A DNA stretch of 28,393 bases, taken from IMG/VR virus record IMGVR_UViG_3300017763_003712, positions 1 through 28,393 of that record; one strand, 5' to 3'. Positions within the stretch are counted from its first letter, which is position 1; each line of letters opens with the position of its first letter. Source of the DNA: a virus. The notes under the pieces are model-generated. The model was not told the origin of the DNA. It was given only the letters and a program-made list of their open reading frames with translations, and did no database searches. Shown in pieces: positions 24,675-28,393 of this stretch. Both the position numbers and the translations under genes were made by a program.

Positions 24675-26045
24675 TTAAATTTCGGAAAAAACTGAATCCT
24701 TTTTGCATTCTACGTCACATGTATATTTATCTTCTTGATCGTTAAATTCAAATTTGTGTAGAACTGACGTTATTAAATAATTACCAGAAAGCAATTTGTC
24801 GAGATGCCCGGTATCAGCATCTTCGCTGTTATACCCGCGGTATGCTATAGCTTCCATAGATTTAGGAAATAACAATTTGATTTTTCTACCAGCCTGTAAA
24901 TTAAAATCGCCATTCAATGTAATATTTTGGGTCATTGTATTTAATTTAGAATTAAACGCGTTTATTGTAGCAGCCCCGTGTCGCATATCATTTCCATAGT
25001 TCTTATTTGCGCCATACGCTAATTCATTGATAGAAAAATATTCTGTATGGGCATCAGGCAAAGAATTTAAAGGTCTACTGTTATTCCTTCCAATCTTAAA
25101 AGACTGCGATAATAGTGTATGGCCTCTGTCTGATACAGCAGTCTTTCTAACATTCGAACCGCTATCACCACCATAATCAAATTCTTTCTGTTTAAATGTT
25201 TTATTTGACAAATCTAGAAAATTATTTTTCGAGGCATAGCCGCCGCGTACTGATTGCGCAACCTTTGACATACCTAAATTAGAAGAGAAATCTAGTATTC
25301 TAGTCTGTCTTTCTACATAATCATCTTCGGTATGAGGTGCTGCAGTGTATCCTTTTAAATAGACATATGCATTGTAATTTTTATTTAGTTCCGAATCCAT
25401 TAAATACGACAGTGAATATAGTCGTACCATGTTATCAATGCTCTGGAAGAAAAAGAATGGTGCTCCGTTTTCATCGTGAGCAGATTTTCTAAAATACTCA
25501 ATTGCGGATAATGGTTCTTGCATATTAATTATACCTTTATGCCTAGAAACATCAGTTCCTTTAATAGACATACTATCATAAAATAAATCATTTTGTACAA
25601 TTCTTCTAATCTGCTCACTAGCACTACTATTATATGCCCTAGAGATTTTCATAAATTTAGAATTATACGCATGATGCGAAATTCCCTTTAAAACGTATGC
25701 TTGCTGATTAGCATTAGTATGGGATTTTGCGAAGTCAGAGTATTCTGTAATCACAAATTCCATAGTTCTATTAACCGGGGTGTCACTTACAAATGGCCAT
25801 TTCTCAAACTCAATACTTAAAGTCTCTTGTCCAATAAGAGCAAAAGACTCAAAGAAATTAACTGAATCCGCAATAGTAACTTCGATTATAATTGAAGGTA
25901 AGTATATACTTTCACGAATTACAATATTAGAAATCAATTCGTCAATCACACGGAAGTCTCCTGTGTGATTATATAATTTAGCACTTACTAAACTGAAATG
26001 CGAAGGGTCTAAGCTTTTTCCACTGCTCGATAATGTTGTTGCCAT
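24675..26045 (-). CDS. 27: Baseplate hub protein gp27
   Basis: This 456-residue protein fits the T4 gp27 family (391 residues), the trimeric ring that sits on gp5 and adapts the sixfold tail to the threefold spike. Supporting features are an N-terminal beta domain (FRVIDELISNIVIRESIYLP, IIIEVTIADSVNFFE), a central region with ISHHAYNSKFMKISRAYN and FFFFQSIDNMVRLYS, and a C-terminal domain with LSGNYLITSVLHKFEF and a YTCDVECKKDSVF end, which is typical of phage hub proteins. It precedes gp5 by 3 bases. The ATG has an AGGAAAT ribosome site. The order gp53-gp27-gp5 differs from T4 but is a plausible hub grouping. Confidence 0.85.
   Translation of the reverse strand: MATTLSSSGKSLDPSHFSLVSAKLYNHTGDFRVIDELISNIVIRESIYLPSIIIEVTIADSVNFFESFALIGQETLSIEFEKWPFVSDTPVNRTMEFVITEYSDFAKSHTNANQQAYVLKGISHHAYNSKFMKISRAYNSSASEQIRRIVQNDLFYDSMSIKGTDVSRHKGIINMQEPLSAIEYFRKSAHDENGAPFFFFQSIDNMVRLYSLSYLMDSELNKNYNAYVYLKGYTAAPHTEDDYVERQTRILDFSSNLGMSKVAQSVRGGYASKNNFLDLSNKTFKQKEFDYGGDSGSNVRKTAVSDRGHTLLSQSFKIGRNNSRPLNSLPDAHTEYFSINELAYGANKNYGNDMRHGAATINAFNSKLNTMTQNITLNGDFNLQAGRKIKLLFPKSMEAIAYRGYNSEDADTGHLDKLLSGNYLITSVLHKFEFNDQEDKYTCDVECKKDSVFSEI
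24724..24731 (-). promoter_or_regulatory. Possible late promoter (GATAAATA) before gp5
   Basis: GATAAATA on the minus strand lies within the 3' end of the gp27 gene, 53 bases before the gp5 ATG. It is one base from the T4 late element. It falls on a coding Asp-Lys-Tyr segment, so it could be chance. Confidence 0.3.
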
Positions 26046-26055
26046 AATTTATTTC

Positions 26056-27546
26056 CTAATAACCCCCACCGCCGCCGCCGCCGCTAGAAGGAGCACCTCC
26101 ACCGCCACCAGCAGAACCACCGGATGAAAAACCTCCACCACCAGTAGAAGCAGTAGATATGATTCCATTAGTACTTCCTACCCGAGTAAGACCTTGATTG
26201 AGTTTCCGTTTAAATTCTTTTACAAAATCTTCAATTAATTCAGGCCGGACAATTTTAATTCGACTTTTTTCATCATTCACACGTATTGCTGATTGATAAT
26301 TACTAACATAATTCATTGGTTCTTGACCTTCTACTGCAAGTTCATTTCCATATGTTAAGTATTTGTATTCGCCATCAGCGTCAAGATATTGTTTTCGCTG
26401 AATACCGTTTAGCATATCATGCGCATTAATTTTATCGTCAAGATTTGCTGGGTCACCGCCTTGTCTGTAATAATATGCAGGTGCATTTCTTGCTGAAACA
26501 AATGAATGTTCTTTACCATCGGCTTGGCGTCTATACGGCTGAAGACCATACCACTTCATGTTTCCGTTAACGAACCAAGGAGTAAAATAATTTCTAAAAA
26601 CGTTTAATGCAGCTTGAGTTCTTCCAATAGAAACATCTCTCGTCTGGTCTTGAAATTCTCTTAGAGGTAAATTATTATAGGCTAGTATAGTACCGTCTAC
26701 AGTAGTTTGGTTAGCTTGGCCAATAATTTGTGTTTCGAACCACTCAAATAAATGTTCACACCATTCAACTCTTTCTGCCGTCATAAGATTCTTATAAAAC
26801 GGACCCGGTTCCATGTGATTCGCACCGTCGCCTTCCCTATAACCATTCTCCGAATTTTCTCCTATAATTGGCCAATCGTTAAACGTAAATGACATCGTAC
26901 CTTGATGTGCCTCGCTAGCCCATGTTCCTAACGCGTTTTGCTGAAAATTTAAAACGGGGGTTTCTAATAAAGTGTTCTTTAACTCTAATTTAGCATCACC
27001 CATGAACAAATTTCTATTAGAAAAATCTTTTAGGTATAATTGATTTAGCCCTTGGTCCCATTTTACAATTGAAGCCGTGGAAAAATTTCTATAAACTTTT
27101 AAATCTTCGTAAGATAAATCTAAACCCGCTAAGCTATTTGATATATGCTCGTAATCTTTAGTTTCGGGGTCATTGTCTTCTTCTAATTGTCCCGTCGCTA
27201 CAACAATCTTATCTCTAATAACTGGGTTTAACGTAAATACGCCAATATTATCATACTCATTTGTAAATTCTGTTTCAATAGAAGAAGAGGCTTGAGGCCA
27301 ATCATCTAAACCAGCTTTTAAACTTTCATTTATAATAAAGAACGTCCAATAATAATCTGGTGTACCATATAGCCTTTGCGATAAATTGTCTGGTCTTTCG
27401 CCGTCACCGATCGTTATCAATCGATACGATGCAATATCAGAAGCGAGAATGTCATTAACGTCTACGTGGCGGAATAAATCAACAATCGCTTTAGGCTGAT
27501 TGCCTATTTGTAATTGTGTAAATGGAAATTGGCTGAAAAAACTCAT
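26056..27546 (-). CDS. 53: Baseplate wedge subunit gp53, extended, with glycine-rich tail
   Basis: The N-terminal 150 residues match T4 gp53 (196 residues), a wedge protein. The marker block is at residues 50-70: ERPDNLSQRLYGTPDYYW, followed by TFFIINESLK and a DWPQAS motif. The protein has 496 residues, so over 300 are additional. Part of the extension contains aromatic segments (WCEHLFEWFETQIIGQ, YFTPWFVNGNMKWYGLQPYR). The last 40 residues are low complexity with repeated GGGG and SSGG, encoded by runs of CCACCG-type triplets on the plus strand. The ATG overlaps the previous stop as ATGA. Similar long gp53 proteins exist in marine T4-like phages as far as I recall. The glycine tail could be a flexible tether or a surface-contact segment. 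Confidence 0.9.
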   Translation of the reverse strand: MSFFSQFPFTQLQIGNQPKAIVDLFRHVDVNDILASDIASYRLITIGDGERPDNLSQRLYGTPDYYWTFFIINESLKAGLDDWPQASSSIETEFTNEYDNIGVFTLNPVIRDKIVVATGQLEEDNDPETKDYEHISNSLAGLDLSYEDLKVYRNFSTASIVKWDQGLNQLYLKDFSNRNLFMGDAKLELKNTLLETPVLNFQQNALGTWASEAHQGTMSFTFNDWPIIGENSENGYREGDGANHMEPGPFYKNLMTAERVEWCEHLFEWFETQIIGQANQTTVDGTILAYNNLPLREFQDQTRDVSIGRTQAALNVFRNYFTPWFVNGNMKWYGLQPYRRQADGKEHSFVSARNAPAYYYRQGGDPANLDDKINAHDMLNGIQRKQYLDADGEYKYLTYGNELAVEGQEPMNYVSNYQSAIRVNDEKSRIKIVRPELIEDFVKEFKRKLNQGLTRVGSTNGIISTASTGGGGFSSGGSAGGGGGAPSSGGGGGGGY

Positions 27547-28393
27547 AGTACTCTTTGGTCCTCGTTATATGCTTTGTCGACCCCACCACCACCTTTGACC
27601 AGTCCGACATCCGTTTCAACAAATCCTTCTCCATAATTAAGAGCGGTGGCACGGGATGTTCCTTTATTACTAATGCCCCTTGCATTCATCATATCGTCGT
27701 CATCAGCACCTTCAGTACTATATTTTTCAATCATATTGTGAAGGTTATCGATATCGGTTCTTTCTAGAGCTCTTGCTTCTTGGAATGTCATTGATATATC
27801 GACTTCAAGTGGTGCACCATCTACGTGCCATACAGGCGCAGTAGTATTGAACGTAGAATTAAAATTTTGAAGGTAGCATGCCATGATACCAGGCAAAAAT
27901 TTATTTGTCATAACACCCTTATCATTAATTCCTGTTAAAAATTCAATTTCCCATATAGCAGGATATTGTAAAAAACCAGCAGAATCTGATTTACCTTGAT
28001 TTAATCTTCCGGCGTACATATATCTTCTAAATCTATGATGTATATGTCTAATTGCCAATGCTTCTTCTTGACTATCTGCAATCATTTTGAAATTAAAGGT
28101 AAAAGAACGAATACCAGACCCTTGGAATGCAGTATTTTGAAATGGATTAGCAACGATTCGATTTGCAAATGTAACTTTATCTACAAACCCTTCAGCTCCG
28201 GCAAGTTTAGCTCCCATGATTCCTAATTTACCTAAGGCCTGAAGAACAGTACCACTTTTAGTAAAATTGCCGCCAAGTGAAGCAACACCAGAATCTTTGT
28301 TACCTTCTGTTCTATTTAATCCATCACTCAATCCCGCACCGAACATTCCTAAATCAATAGTAGAAAGCGCTGCATTATCAGCAAATGCGATAT
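27543..28393 (-). CDS. 48: Baseplate tail-tube cap protein (gp48-like), 5' end outside window
   Basis: The visible part is 283 codons. An internal ATG at 28346 is preceded directly by AGGA with no spacing, and the frame stays open upstream to the window edge (reading IAFADNAALSTIDLG), so the true start is probably outside. The core NPFQNTAFQGSGIRSFTFNF, then IADSQEEALAIRHIHHRFRR, YPAIWEIEF, LPGIMACYLQNFNSTFN and PVWHVDGAPLEVDISMTFQE is the tube-like fold of T4 gp48/gp54, which cap the hub and nucleate the tail tube. The C-terminal 60 residues are acidic and glycine-rich. I prefer gp48 to gp54, but the two are alike and position does not settle it. Confidence 0.75.
   Translation of the reverse strand, partial: IAFADNAALSTIDLGMFGAGLSDGLNRTEGNKDSGVASLGGNFTKSGTVLQALGKLGIMGAKLAGAEGFVDKVTFANRIVANPFQNTAFQGSGIRSFTFNFKMIADSQEEALAIRHIHHRFRRYMYAGRLNQGKSDSAGFLQYPAIWEIEFLTGINDKGVMTNKFLPGIMACYLQNFNSTFNTTAPVWHVDGAPLEVDISMTFQEARALERTDIDNLHNMIEKYSTEGADDDDMMNARGISNKGTSRATALNYGEGFVETDVGLVKGGGGVDKAYNEDQRVL

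Noticed and set aside
26061-26150. GC-rich CCGCCG-type run as a structural or regulatory element
   Set aside because: It is explained as glycine codons of the gp53 C-terminal tail.
28344-28346. ATG as the start of the gp48-like gene
   Set aside because: AGGA abuts the ATG with no spacing and the frame stays open to the window edge, so the real start is likely upstream of the window.

Overview
This AT-rich window is one solid block of virion genes, all read from the minus strand (right to left). It comes from a large T4-like myovirus (tailed phage with a contractile tail). I base that on sequence motifs and on gene order: tail-tube cap (gp48-like), gp53, gp27, gp5, PAAR tip, gp25, gp6, gp7-like, gp8. 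This is the T4 baseplate gene set, with gp6-gp7-gp8 in T4 order. Late-promoter octamers of T4 type (TATAAATA) lie just upstream of three genes. The style of the proteins (DUF4815 protein, phage subtilase, glycine-rich beta repeats in gp7) recalls marine T4-like phages. The host cannot be read from the window. A polyserine linker next to a xylanase hints at contact with marine polysaccharide-degrading Gammaproteobacteria, but that is inference.

Layout in transcription order. (1) 28393-26056: tube-cap protein (start outside the window) and wedge gp53, overlapping by ATGA. (2) 26045-23343: the hub, gp27 and gp5; this gp5 has the OB fold and beta-helix but no visible lysozyme domain. (3) 23343-19105: an accessory enzyme cassette inside the hub genes, made of a 65-residue protein, an 803-residue protein with a GH10 xylanase domain, polyserine linker and two Ig-like domains, and a subtilisin-like protein with a degenerate Asp box. 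(4) 19077-17175: PAAR spike tip and an unrecognised 535-residue protein. (5) 17154-14859: wedge proteins gp25 and gp6. (6) 14852-3813: a single 3679-residue gp7-like protein with many beta-rich and binding-type modules. (7) 3746-1914: an enlarged gp8. (8) 1902-1: a DUF4815 structural protein running off the left edge.

How it fits together: gp27, gp5 and PAAR form the central spike; gp6, gp7, gp25, gp53 and gp8 form the wedges; the gp48-like protein starts the tube. The unusual part is that this baseplate seems to be armed. A xylanase and a protease-like protein are encoded between gp5 and PAAR and end in similar short C-terminal tails, while gp7 has grown to more than three times its T4 length with LamG-like, ILEI/FAM3-like, paired carbohydrate-binding-like and BspA-like modules. 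The best candidate for something undescribed is therefore a baseplate built to bind and cut a surface polysaccharide or glycoprotein layer. No RNA genes, mobile elements or CRISPR arrays were seen, and no gap between genes exceeds about 70 bases.
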